From: Asterias rubens
Taxonomy: Eukaryota > Echinodermata > Asteroidea > Forcipulatida > Asteriidae
Direction of reading: 5' to 3'
Length of the DNA: 64,000 nt
Assembly (NCBI RefSeq): GCF_902459465.1
Contig: NW_022985714.1
Location: 1 to 64,000 of the forward strand
Shown: piece by piece, positions 25,401 to 33,799 of the stretch
Position numbering within the stretch: position 1 is the stretch's first letter
Layout of the letters: every line of letters starts with the position of its first letter
The notes under the pieces: model-generated
What the model was told of the DNA's origin: nothing
Databases searched by the model: none
The model's input: only the letters and a program-made list of their open reading frames with translations
Translations under genes and position numbers: made by a program

Positions 25401-28400
25401 ACAGCTGATGGCCCCATAATGCCGACCTTGATGGAGACATAACAAATTGATTAAAATCAATTCTCAATAAGTAGGATTTGAAATCTATGATGGTAACACA
25501 ATCTAGTGAGAACCAGGTGCCAATTTCACAGAGAGCTACGATTGATCTTAACTGCAATTCAATCGTAGTTGCTAAGTAAAGTGTGATGTCACAATACAAA
25601 TCACTTTAGTAATGCTGACATTTGATTTAACGATGGGTTTGACTGCTTTGTGAAATCTAGCACTGGGGCCAATTTCACAAAGAGCTAAGATAGATCGTTA
25701 CTGCAAATCAATCATAGTTCTAAGTAAAGTGTGATATCACAATGCAAATCACCATGGTAATACTGACAATTTTGTCTTGCGATGAATTTTATTGCTTTGT
25801 GAAATTGGCCCCAATTTCATTGGGTGCTTAACCACAAAAAGTAGTTAAGCATAACAAAATTATGCTTACCAGAATAAGGTTACCAGTCAAACTGCCATGC
25901 TACTCATTTCTAATTAGCAGACAATTGTGAAGCAATATATTTTGCTTAAGCAGCTCTATTGTCCCAATTTCATGGAACTGCTTCAGCACAAAAGCTAGCA
26001 AAGGTTACCAGCCAAAATACAATGTCACATGTACAATATATGACTGGTATCCTGCATACTTCTGCTTAATAGAAATTTGTTTAGCATACTTTTCTGCTTA
26101 AGCAGCTCTGTGAAATTTGGTCCAGGGCAGTTTTATGCCACCACAGAAATCTGCACTGACAAGGACCTGTAAAGACAAGGATCCTCAGGCTGAAAGTGCA
26201 GAATTCCGCAGTAAGCAGTGCTATGAAATTGGGCATAATACAATATGATTTTTAAAGGCAGTGGACACTATTGGTAATTACTCACTAAATGGCATAAAAC
26301 CTTACTTTGTAACGCTTAATGGGGAGCTGTTGATAGTAAAAAAACATTGTGAGAAACGGCTTCCTCTGAAGTAATGTAGTTTTCGAGAAAGAAGTAATTT
26401 TCAATGAATTTGATTTTGAGACCTCAGATTTAGAATTTGAGGTCTCGAAATCAAGCAACTGAAAGCACACAACTTCGTGTTACAAGGGTGTTTTTTTTTA
26501 ATTATCTCGCAACTTCGACGATCGTTTGAGCTCAAATTTTCACAGGTTTATTATTTTGTGCATATGTTGAGATGCACCAAGTGAGAAGACTGATCTTTGA
26601 CTGTGTGTGAAAAACAGGCACTAGCTGCAGAAAAGGCTGCCCTTATATGAGCATATTTCACAGATTAGCAAGGCTTTTTTAGCGCACATGCCTACACCAT
26701 GTTATTAAGAGCTCTTTTGTTTTACACGGCCAGCACAGATATTCAGCCCTTACTTGTCACACAAGCAACTTTTAGAGGCAACCAAGTGCAGTGCATCCTA
26801 CAGGGCTACTTCAGTAGCACTCAAGTAACTTTTCTAAAAATATCTTACAATCCCGAAGAACGACTTAGTGACCGTTTAAATGTGAGACTGCCTGGAACTG
26901 GTTGCCTGTAAATTGTCTCGGGTGACATGGGCCTCACCCTGTAAGTGGAGAATGGTGACCCTAAGTGCAGACTTCTGTCATTAGCCTTTTTGAGGTATGG
27001 TAGACACTATAGGAGTGCACTGTGTTGGTTTGGGTTAATTCAGTCAAATTAACAATGATGACAGTGATAATAATATTAGGCATTTATAGAGCACTCTTAC
27101 ACAGGGTACCACAGTGCTTTTCAAGACTCTAAACAATGAGCAACTAAATAAACCCAAACTTAATAGTGTCATAGGCTTGTATCCACCATATATCAAAATG
27201 GCTCATTAGCACAGCCATGACATTGGGCCCTGATTGAACTCACCTGATGCATTGTCTCCACATACCATACATGGTTCAATGGGGCGCTGTGCTGGCTTTC
27301 GATCCACACCCATGGTCTTCATTGCCATCTCATCAATAGTAGCCTGATGGTCAACGCGGACCAACTGCTCCACTGTGTGCTGGTTAATTTGAACCTGCTG
27401 CACCTACAAGACAAACAGCTCATTTCATTAACCCCTCCTTTAACAACTCGCTATCGGCCTTGGAATTTCATTATTGAGAAGGCAAGGCCATTTTTTTTTT
27501 GCAAAGGGCAATCAGGGGGACATTGTTTTTTAAATGTCTATATACCAATTCAGGCGAGCACTGGGCGCGCAAGTGTTGAGCACCGCGGCCATTGCTGAGG
27601 TAACATGTGCCTAGTTTTGTGCACAGAGACATGAGGAAATCACGTTCTTTTCACCCTTTATGGAAATTAAATGTTTTCCTCAACGACTATCACAATTTCC
27701 TTGCCAATATCCAATCACAACAGCATTATAAGGTGGGGATGTGTATTTCTGTATTATACCTTATATGTGTCAATGTGAACCTGTTGACCGGGTACTTGGT
27801 TGATAGGCTGACCAGAACTCACCATGTGACCTGGCATTTTGACCACTTGATGGACGGTACCAGGCGGCATCTGCTGCACGATGTGTTGAACAAATTGTTG
27901 CGACACCTTGGGAAATAACACACATTGAAGATTACATTGTGTATTCAGTAGACTCAGAATCAGAATAAGCCAAGCGTACACAGCTTTTCTTTTATAAATA
28001 TCTATCCGCAACAGACGACCGCTATTCCAATACACTCACAACTTACGTAACCAAACATAGCTCTAGCAGCAGAGTCATTGAGCTACATGTATCAACGAAC
28101 ATAACACGGGTGGGTTATAATGGGGTACACAGTGCTTGAGGGTAGCTCCCAAAATGTTCCAATACTTGAACCAGGCCTGTATGCTTCGTTTTTGAAAGAG
28201 CAAGGGCATCAAGGCATTTCCTCCATTGGCACCCTATGAGGAAATTGAAAATTTCTACTGAAGCATTTCAAGGGCATCAAGGCAATGACAAGGAAGAATG
28301 GCATGGAAGAAATCGCCTTCATTGCCTCCGTGAAGTATCAGGCCTACTTGAACACTCTTTTCCTCTTGCAAGCATTCAAGCATAGTTTATGAAACACAGT

Positions 28401-31400
28401 ACATTACTCTGCCCCCCCCCCTTAAAAAAAAAACAGGAAAAAATACGCTGCTCTTTAAAATGCAGCGTCACAATTCTGTTTTACAGACAGTGTGTAACAA
28501 CTCAGACATTTTACAAAATGTCTTTACCATGTTTGTTTTTGAAGTGATAACTCTGAAGTTGGAGAGTTGCAGGAATTATGCACATTTCTAAAAAGCTTAA
28601 AATTACAATTATCAGGAAGTAAGTGCCTTGCTGAACAATCCAAAGCATCAAAGCATATCGCTGCTTTACAATGTGTCACATTCGGCATGATAAACAAACA
28701 ATTACCTGCTGAACGTCCTGAACTTCATGTATTTGATTAGGCTGGGAGACCTGTCCAAATAATCAAAACACAAACACTTTAGCGGACGTATCATTCTGTT
28801 AAATATATTGGATGAAAGGTCAAACTGTACAGGGATGTGATAGGCTGTTGAAAAAAACCTGAACTTTGAGCCAAAAGCATGTGAGTGAAAAGCGTGAAAG
28901 CTTGGGAGTGTAAATGCGAAGCCTGCTTACATACATTTATATTTGGCTTTGAAAGCGCTGCTCTGCAATCTGGGGTATTCTATATGGGTTTATCTTCATT
29001 TTTTTATAAATTTGTTTTTAATTTTTTTTTATGGGCGTGACACACGACCTTGCACCTGTTCTTATAAGACAGTTTCTTCATTCCTATTGGTCGAGAGCAG
29101 CTGCTGAAACAGTTGTGCCACATCACGCAATACGCGCGACGCGCACAGCATTCCCTTAAAGGAGTTGTTTACCCGAGGGCGGCGAAGGGCTTTACCATTT
29201 CATAGCTGGAGGAGTGTTGTGTTGAAAGAAATCATTTAACAATTATAGTTTTTGCATTTATTTTACTTTTTGAACAAAAAATGATGATGTTTTTGACCGA
29301 AAAGGTATTTATGAATGGGAATCAAAGTGTGTTGAATCGGTTTTCAACTAGTGATTTAAAGGAACACGTTGCCTTGGATCGGACGAGTTGATCTATAAAA
29401 AAAGAGTTTGTAACCGTTTGTTATAAAATGCATATGGTTGGAAAGATGTTTTAAAAGTAGAATACAATGATCCACACAAGTTTGCCTCGAAATTGCGTGG
29501 TTTTCCTTTTACTGTGCGAACTAACACGGTCGGCCATTTATGGGAGTAAAAAATTTGACTCCCATAAATGGCCGACTGTGTTAGTCGACGAGGTAAAAGG
29601 AAAACCGTGCAATTTCGAGGCATGTTTGTGTGGATCATTGTATTCTACTTTTACAGCATATTTCTACCCATATGCATTTTATAACAAACGCTTCTCAAAG
29701 ACCAACTCGACCGATCCAAGGCAACGTGTTCCTTTAAACCTGCCGAGGCCTGGTTCTTTATAATTTATCAAGAACCAGGCCTCGTTGGGATTAAACCACT
29801 AGTTGAAAACCTCTTCAACACACATTGATTCCCTTAGTAAAGATGGCCTTTTTACCAATTCCAATCTATGTATGAAACGTCACTAAACAATTGTGAGCTT
29901 GATCTCCATTTTATAGCCATACATTAAAATTAGTAAAAATGAACATCTTTGCTGAAGCAATACAATACTGTCTAAACCAATATTGAATGTTAGTCCTACC
30001 TGTTCATTTGTTATTTGCTCAATAACATGATGCACCTCTTGCCCGCTGCTCTGTGGGACCTGCACAGGGAATGAAACAAATTGTCATAGGGCCTAATTTC
30101 ATAGTGCTGCTAAATGGTAAGCAAATTTTTGTGCTTACTGTAGCAGAACAATTTGCTAAGGTGCAAGCATATTTCGCAGGTTAGCAGAAAAACTGGGCGG
30201 ACATATTGTGCGTTTACCATGGATTTGCACTGTGACAGCTTTTATTTTCGTGCGGTAAGCACCAGAAGGTTAGCATGCCTTTTCGTGTGCTTACAGTTAG
30301 CAGCGCTATGAACATGAAATGGAAATCGCAGTTAGCACAAAATCAGCCGCTAAGCAGCTCTATGAAATTGGGCCCTGGTCGGCTACAGAGACCCTAATTA
30401 AGTTCCTATATTACTTCAATGACACCAAATGTAACCAGTCACAACTGTTAAACCAAGTTCACTTGATATGAAGATAATGTGAACGTAGAGTGTAGGGTAG
30501 CTATTTGCCAGTATGCAATAAACTCAGGAAGTCATCGTTAGAATTGCAGTCACCTGCTTCAGACCTCATTCAAAGGGAACTTCAATCAGAGCACACGCCA
30601 AATTACATACAACTGCTTCATCAAAAATAGTAAGCACAATAAAATTATGCTTACCAGAATAAGGTTACCAGGCCAGTATGCTCCGTTTCTGAAAGGGCAA
30701 GGGCTACAAGGCATTTTCTCGGTAAGGGGCACCCTATGAGGAAATTTCAAACTTATACTTGAGAATTTTAAGGGCACCAAGGCAATGACCAGGGCATGGA
30801 GGCAACTGCCTTTGATGCCTCTGTAAAGTGTCAAGCCTGGGTGACTGGCCAAGTACCATGTTAAACAAACCATCTGTGAGTGGTATTCTGCTAAGCAGAA
30901 AGTTGGTGCGATATTTTTAACTTGAGGCAAAAGTTGTGCCCTAATTTCAAGGGGATCATTTTCAAGTGGCACCAAGGCAACACTAGGGCAACAAACAGAC
31001 ACCATGGCCTCGCCATCCACTCACTCACCTGTTCCATATACATCACCTCCTGTAGTTGATTCTCTTGGGGGATCTTGAATAGGAAACACACACAGACAAT
31101 TACACAATACACATTATTAATATGGTCTTTCTTCACATAAAGATTCTCCAATAAGCCATTTGCGTGTTAGATTTGAAAAATATCTGGTACAATAACTTGC
31201 TTGGTCACAAGTTACCACTTAAGCTTGAATTCATCAGGTAGTCAAGACAGTTGCTTTGTCACATGATTAGGGCAAGCTTTTGCATAGTTACGTGAGAGAT
31301 GGTGAACTCCCATACATATTTTGAATGGATGTGTATGGCACAATGGAACCAGGGTCTGCTCATCTGTAGGTTGCTGTGTGTGGGTAACAACATTCTTTAC

Positions 31401-33177
31401 CATTGCCTAGGTGCCACTTGAAATGATCCCACTTCATGATCACACTGAAATGATCCCACTTAAGGTTTAGCAAGTACTTTTTGGAACAGTAAAGGATGTA
31501 TTTGTTGGGTTATGTTGGTTACAGTATTTATGATAATGGGTCACCCCTTTTTTCCGATGGCTGTTCGAACACACAGAATGACGTTTTTTTTTAAAGACCT
31601 TTTTGTTTTGGCAAATTGTTCTCAAAGCATGACTTTGATTGGCTAGACAACCTGCTTAAGAGTTTAACATTCATCACGATCGACAAAAATCTGTTAATGT
31701 AAATTTTAACATTACAACTTTAGCCTAAAACACCACAATGCAAAAACTTCATTACAGTGGCATAGACCAGGTGCCCCCTTTCACAACCCTTGCCCTCCAC
31801 TTGCCCCCACAAATGAGATTGATAAATCACAATAAATGGATCCATACAATTTATAGCCCCCTAAATTATGCCTTTGCCCGATCAAGTGAAAATGTTTGGT
31901 GACACAACTAATTCTTAACAGCTGTAAAAAAAACTTTAAAAAACGAACATTTAAACACTTTTCACACAACACAAATTCCCAGGTGAACGAAACCTAGGAA
32001 ATTTTGGGTGAATTTCAACCCTATAGCCACCCTATGTCTGTGTCACACCTGATCCAGTTTTTTTCCCTGAAACAAATGCACACTCAAGATGCTAGCCCCG
32101 GGTTACCTCGCTTAACCCCCACTCATCAGCAAGGGTAGCTACCTTCTGAGAAAAGTTTTTCCTGCAAGTCTGTTGTGAGAGGGTTAGCAGTTCAAGTGTG
32201 AAAAGATCAAATAAATGTTTCTAGGAAACTGTGTTGTTTGAAAGGGGCCGTTTGGGGTGACTATAGGCCACAACTACATTGTGTATAAGTGGCCCTTGGC
32301 CATGGGTAAGAGGTTGAAGAATACGCCTTTGTAGTGATGTACAGTAGCTGCAGCACAAGATGGTCTGCATTTTTGGGTACAAGGTTGAAGAGATCTCTGT
32401 AGTGTTCTAGCCAATCACATAGCTGCAGCGAAAGCAGCTAAATCCTGTGTTAGCTACGCAAATTTGGTGGTATCAATGAGAAACATTTGTCAATATTACA
32501 AAAACATTGATAGCAAAGTTCGTTGACTGAACAAACAAAAAGCAGGCTATGAATTGTGCCATGCAAAAGCAAAATTAATAAAATTTTTTCAGACAAGGAA
32601 ACAAATACAAACACAACAAAAAACACAAAACAAAAACAATGCAGTAGTACTAAAGGACATATATCTGAGTGTGCTTTGTGCCTCTCTCCAGTAGTGGTGG
32701 TGAGAATAGTCAAAAGGATAGTACAACATTACTTAAGGGCTTTCTGGTGGGGTTTTCACACTGGTCATATTACATGAGACATTTTACATTACAAGTCTTA
32801 CTTTCCAAATAAATTCAAGAGTTACAGCTGAACTCATTTTAAGATTTGCCTCCTTTCTTTAAATCAAAAGTTGATAAAATACAGGCAATGAAATCTCTCT
32901 TAAATATAACATTTAATGTTTTCCCTACAGTGCTTGCAGGAAGTCCAGGCTATGTGTTCGTTTGCAAATGCAGTGTTACAGGTTAAATGGTCTATACTGA
33001 ATGCTAACTTTATAGTTGATGTTGTACTATCCCTTTAGAATTGTGAAAACAAAAGTGATGTGTGCTTTCAATTTCAGGGTTTACCTCCTCTGCCACCTCT
33101 TCCTGTATTATTTGGTGTTCCACAACCTCCATCACAGGTTCTTCTTCAACCTCTTGACTAACCTGCATGCTGTCCAT
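13484..33177 (-). CDS. NR2C: NR2C (TR2/TR4-type) orphan nuclear receptor, 14 coding exons, complete
   Basis: DNA-binding nuclear transcription factor. Coding exons (minus, 5' to 3'): 33177-33085, 31073-31029, 30059-30000, 28750-28706, 27906-27760, 27403-27244, 25426-25247, 24772-24638, 22653-22457, 21987-21848, 18959-18732, 18149-18010, 14625-14488, 13773-13484. All borders are GT-AG. The sum is 1998 nt, giving 665 residues. The start has a strong context (TTCACCATGG). Residues 1-174 are Gln/Glu/Val-rich. The two-zinc-finger DBD follows at ~175-240 ([11 protein letters not shown]-box [31 protein letters not shown]). [14 protein letters not shown] and [15 protein letters not shown] are signature TR2/TR4 hinge motifs. 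The LBD begins ~415 ([27 protein letters not shown]) and ends [16 protein letters not shown]. Vertebrates have NR2C1 and NR2C2; this looks like the single invertebrate orthologue. Slightly longer than human TR2 (603). Confidence 0.95.
14870..15130. repeat. Dispersed repeat with G19 homopolymer
   Basis: 'gattatgttcttttgag' and the nearby 'tatcgcggagtagat' recur at about 3795-3850 in HEMK1 intron 2 ('ccgcgaagtagat'). A run of 19 G (15052-15070) follows 'cttagtggatc'. It lies in the NR2C intron before the penultimate coding exon. Confidence 0.5.
15864..16302. mobile_element. Two abutting palindromic 'GGCCCAATTTCA' MITEs
   Basis: The first (15864-16108) runs from TTGGCCCAATTTCATAGAGC to GCTCTATGAAATTGGCCCC. 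The second (16110-16302) starts one base later with GGGCCCAATTTCACAAAG and ends CTTTATGAAATTGGGCCC. Both have GCTTAAGCA-type internal arms. Back-to-back members show that the family targets, or joins to, its own ends. They lie in the NR2C intron between 18010 and 14625. Confidence 0.75.
16556..16740 (+). repeat. 'AGGCCTGATACTTTACGGAGG' dispersed repeat
   Basis: It opens CAGGCCTGATACTTTACGGA and closes with 'aaggcatataggcttgca'. It contains several 'ccttggtgcccttt' motifs. Related copies lie at 8460, 28165-28350, 30665-30840 and 42556-43060. Confidence 0.6.
16741..18009. other. NR2C intron sequence without clear features
   Basis: AT-rich unique-looking sequence lies between a dispersed repeat and the exon at 18010-18149. 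I see no conserved reading frame, RNA gene or clear inverted repeat. Confidence 0.4.
18241..18716. mobile_element. TIR element of about 475 bp
   Basis: The left end is ACAATGACTTGCTTACTCAC, with AAGTTACCG following. The right end is 'cggtcaattgtgagtatt', then AAGCAAGTCATTTTG, its imperfect reverse complement. The interior holds GAGA-rich sequence and no transposase. A second left end occurs at about 31190 ('ctggtacaataacttgcttg', then 'tcacaagttacca'). It lies in the NR2C intron between 18732 and 18149. Confidence 0.6.
19128..20522. mobile_element. 1.4-kb non-autonomous DNA transposon with about 35-bp TIRs and AAAT duplication
   Basis: Left terminus GTGACCCGCTCTAACG, then AAATGAGGAATGTCTAGT. 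Right terminus ACTAGACATTCCTCATTCCG, then TCAGAGCGGGTCAC. AAAT directly flanks both ends (19124-19127 and 20523-20526), consistent with a 4-bp target duplication. The interior is AT-rich and contains a minus-strand open frame (19703-20023) with no recognisable transposase. A DR1-like nuclear receptor site lies at 20092-20104. It is located in the NR2C intron between 21848 and 18959. Confidence 0.75.
20527..21050 (-). mobile_element. tRNA-like SINE split by a MITE
   Basis: Minus strand: the 5' part (21000-20953) reads GGCTAGATAGCTCAGTTTGT, a convincing tRNA D-arm and A box. The 3' part (20568-20527) has B-box GGTTCAAGTCC. Between them, at the anticodon-loop position, is the fold-back MITE 20571-20952. 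The downstream 'gtcaatatctttg' matches the copy at 49868-49990. It is a SINE head, not a functional tRNA gene. Confidence 0.7.
20571..20952. mobile_element. Fold-back MITE, AAGGAACACGTTGCC family, TA duplication
   Basis: Termini AAGGAACACGTTGCCTTG and CAAGGCAACACGTGCCTT, flanked by TA on both sides (20569-20570 and 20953-20954). The halves are near reverse complements throughout (CGACAGTGCGTGG, GAACTAACACGG). Two more copies lie at 21460-21741 and 29359-29734 with the same TA flank. Confidence 0.85.
21460..21741. mobile_element. Fold-back MITE, AAGGAACACGTTGCC family, copy 2
   Basis: Starts AAGGAACACGTTGCCTTGG and ends AAGGCAACGTGTTCCTT, between TA dinucleotides. It is shorter than the sister copies because of central deletions. 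It ends about 105 bp before the donor of the NR2C exon 21848-21987. Confidence 0.8.
22060..22330. repeat. Fragment of a 'GTGTGCTTTCAGATGCC' repeat
   Basis: 'gtgtgctttcagatgcccga' with 'ctttctctaaaactaca' recurs at 57540-57700. It is also related to the interior of the 63183-63860 element. It is a partial MITE copy in the NR2C intron. Confidence 0.5.
22729..22904. mobile_element. 176-bp palindromic MITE, TATAGACCTTATGCA ends
   Basis: It begins ATAGACCTTATGCATTGA and ends ATGTGCATAAGGTCTA. The interior carries CCGCCATCTTAG and CpG-rich arms. Related 'tagacctt' ends occur at about 4373, 5046 and 45768. Confidence 0.65.
23000..24420. other. NR2C intron sequence
   Basis: AT-rich sequence lies between coding exons 22653 and 24638. 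It contains a minus-strand open frame at 23411-23689 without family resemblance. I see no RNA gene or conserved exon in it. Confidence 0.4.
24425..24597. mobile_element. 173-bp palindromic MITE with AGG...CCT ends
   Basis: The left arm has GAGTCACACTCTAGCAATAA and CGCAAAGAGAACGCAT. The right arm has ATGCGTTCTCTTTGCG and CGCTGCAGTGTGACTC. TAA flanks both ends (24422-24424 and 24598-24600). The element ends only about 40 bp from the donor of the NR2C exon 24638-24772, so it sits very close to splicing signals. Confidence 0.75.
24866..25025. mobile_element. Palindromic MITE, GGGACCAAAATCATAGAGC type
   Basis: Starts GGGACCAAAATCATAGAGCT and ends AGCTCTTTTTCATATTGGTC. GCTAAGCA/CTCAGCAAAA internal motifs mark it as the same broad family as 15864-16302. 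It lies between the zinc-finger exon and the hinge exon of NR2C. Confidence 0.6.
25505..26240. mobile_element. Cluster of four palindromic MITEs
   Basis: Four elements follow one another directly. At ~25513-25660 and 25668-25812 are two sister copies with 'tttcacaaagagctaagat' starts and GCTTTGTGAAATTGGCCCC ends. At ~25808-25965 and 25966-26120 are two AAGCA-rich copies ending GCTTAAGCAGCTCT. A fifth, degraded end lies near 26220. The cluster begins within 80 bp of the acceptor of the first zinc-finger exon. Confidence 0.65.
26254..26640. mobile_element. GGCAGTGGACACTATTGG MITE, right end lost
   Basis: Left terminus AAAGGCAGTGGACACTATTG. The interior palindrome GATTTTGAGACCTCAG / GAGGTCTCGAAATC is retained. 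The expected right terminus ('aatagtgtccactgcc') is missing. A full-length copy is at 58753-59128. Confidence 0.75.
27050..27140 (-). mobile_element. SINE 3' tail fragment
   Basis: 'gataataatattaggcattt' and 'agagcactcttacacagggt' match the 3' ends of SINEs with short ATT tails. It lies 100 bp downstream of the exon 27244-27403 (minus). Confidence 0.4.
28165..28350 (-). repeat. Inverted copy of the GGCCTGATACTTCACGG repeat
   Basis: Runs from 'ccaggcctgtatgcttcg' to 'tccgtgaagtatcaggcct'. Internal 'aagggcatcaaggcaatga' matches 30665-30840. The ends are imperfectly complementary, so it may be a MITE. Confidence 0.6.
29300..29850. mobile_element. Outer palindromic element that received a second MITE
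   Basis: The left arm (about 29300-29357: GAATGGGAATCAAAGTGTGT and GGTTTTCAACTAGTG) is the reverse complement of the right arm (about 29787-29850: CACTAGTTGAAAACC and ACACACATTGATTCCC). The centre contains another hairpin (CGAGGCCTGGTTCTT / AAGAACCAGGCCTCG, 29744-29785). The AAGGAACACG MITE (29359-29734) sits between the left arm and this hairpin. Confidence 0.7.
29359..29734. mobile_element. Fold-back MITE, AAGGAACACGTTGCC family, copy 3
   Basis: Starts AAGGAACACGTTGCCTTGG, ends AAGGCAACGTGTTCCTT, with TA flanks (29357-29358 and 29735-29736). The central palindrome GACTCCCATAAATGGCCGAC / CGGCCATTTATGGGAGT is nearly perfect. In RNA it would form a hairpin about 180 bp long. Confidence 0.85.
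30089..30375. mobile_element. Palindromic GGGCCTAATTTCATAG MITE
   Basis: Starts GGGCCTAATTTCATAGTGCT and ends GCTCTATGAAATTGGGCCC. It begins 29 bp upstream of the acceptor of NR2C exon 30000-30059, so the MITE end may overlap the branch-point region. Confidence 0.7.
30665..30840 (-). repeat. Second inverted copy of the GGCCTGATACTTCACGG repeat
   Basis: 'ccaggccagtatgctccgtt' to 'tgtaaagtgtcaagcctggg'. Contains the 'ggcaccctatgaggaaat' core shared with 28165-28350. Confidence 0.6.
31184..31450. mobile_element. Degenerate copy of the 18241-18716 TIR element
   Basis: 'tggtacaataacttgcttgg' and 'gggcaagcttttgcatagtt' correspond to the left end and interior of 18241-18716. The right end was not found. 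Confidence 0.4.
31451..33084. other. First coding-region intron of NR2C
   Basis: AT-rich sequence between coding exons 1 and 2. It includes a Thr/Lys/Asn-coding low-complexity AC-rich stretch at 32580-32640. No recognisable exon, RNA gene or fold-back element was found. Confidence 0.4.
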
Positions 33178-33240
33178 GGTGAAACCCTAGTTGTCTTCAC
33201 CTCATGCGATGAACAGATTGCAAAATAGAACCAAACCCTG
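33178..33240 (-). other. NR2C: 5' UTR part of NR2C coding exon 1
   Basis: Upstream of the ATG on the minus strand, 'cctcatccccagcag' at 33255-33241 is a good acceptor (two alternative AGs 3 nt apart). The exon therefore carries about 60 nt of leader. At least one upstream noncoding exon must exist; the best candidate ends at 40276. Confidence 0.55.
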
Positions 33241-33340
33241 CTGGGGATGAGGGAAAACCGAGACATAAGGATTAGTGAGAAACTTACCTATTGTTTAAAG
33301 CTTTGCATGGTGTGGATAAATAGGAAGAAACTTTAAATAA

Positions 33341-33570
33341 ATAAATAGTAAACTTGTGGGTACAACCATGTGTACATCTCTTTTTTTGTGGGAGTGTTAG
33401 ATCTGACGTTTCGAACAGTATACTCTGCTAGTCTTCACGAATACTGAAGACGAACAGAGTATAGTACTGTTCAAAACTCTGAGACCACACCGGTTCTTTT
33501 CAGAGCCACACTCCCCCCAAAAGAGATGCACATGGCTGTACGAGCAAGTTTACTATTATTTATAGTTTCT
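33341..33570. mobile_element. Palindromic MITE with long arms
   Basis: The left arm (AAATAGTAAACTTGTGGGTA, CCATGTGTACATCTCTTTT, GTGGGAGTGT) pairs with the right arm (ACACTCCCCCCAAAAGAGAT, CACATGGCTGTACGAGC, AAGTTTACTATTATTTATAG). The centre is GTATACTCTGCTAGTCTTC / GAAGACGAACAGAGTATAG. It is just upstream of NR2C coding exon 1. A half copy is at 55525-55570. Confidence 0.75.
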
Positions 33571-33678
33571 TTCTAGTGAGAAACTTGTTTTAAAGACATT
33601 GGAATGATTTCTCAAACAGTGTACACACTGGGTACAAACGTTTATCATGTGTGTCATTTTTCTCCTTAATGGGTGTAA

Positions 33679-33783
33679 AGGTCAAAGGTTAAGTATTTGA
33701 CCTGTGTATCATCAGTAACTAAGTACTTGACAAAACAGACACTGTTAAAGGTTAACTTCACCACATGACCTTTAAGCTTGACC
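33679..33783. promoter_or_regulatory. Cluster of nuclear-receptor half-sites, including a DR1
   Basis: AGGTCA-A-AGGTTA (33679-33691) is a one-base-spaced direct repeat. TGACCT follows at 33698, AGGTTAACTTCA at 33749, TGACCT at 33766 and TTGACC at 33778. TR2/TR4, HNF4, COUP-TF and RXR dimers bind DR1-type repeats. The cluster lies about 500 bp upstream of NR2C coding exon 1 on that gene's strand. Function is inferred from motif content only. Confidence 0.45.
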
Positions 33784-33799
33784 CAACCAACCCGACCAG

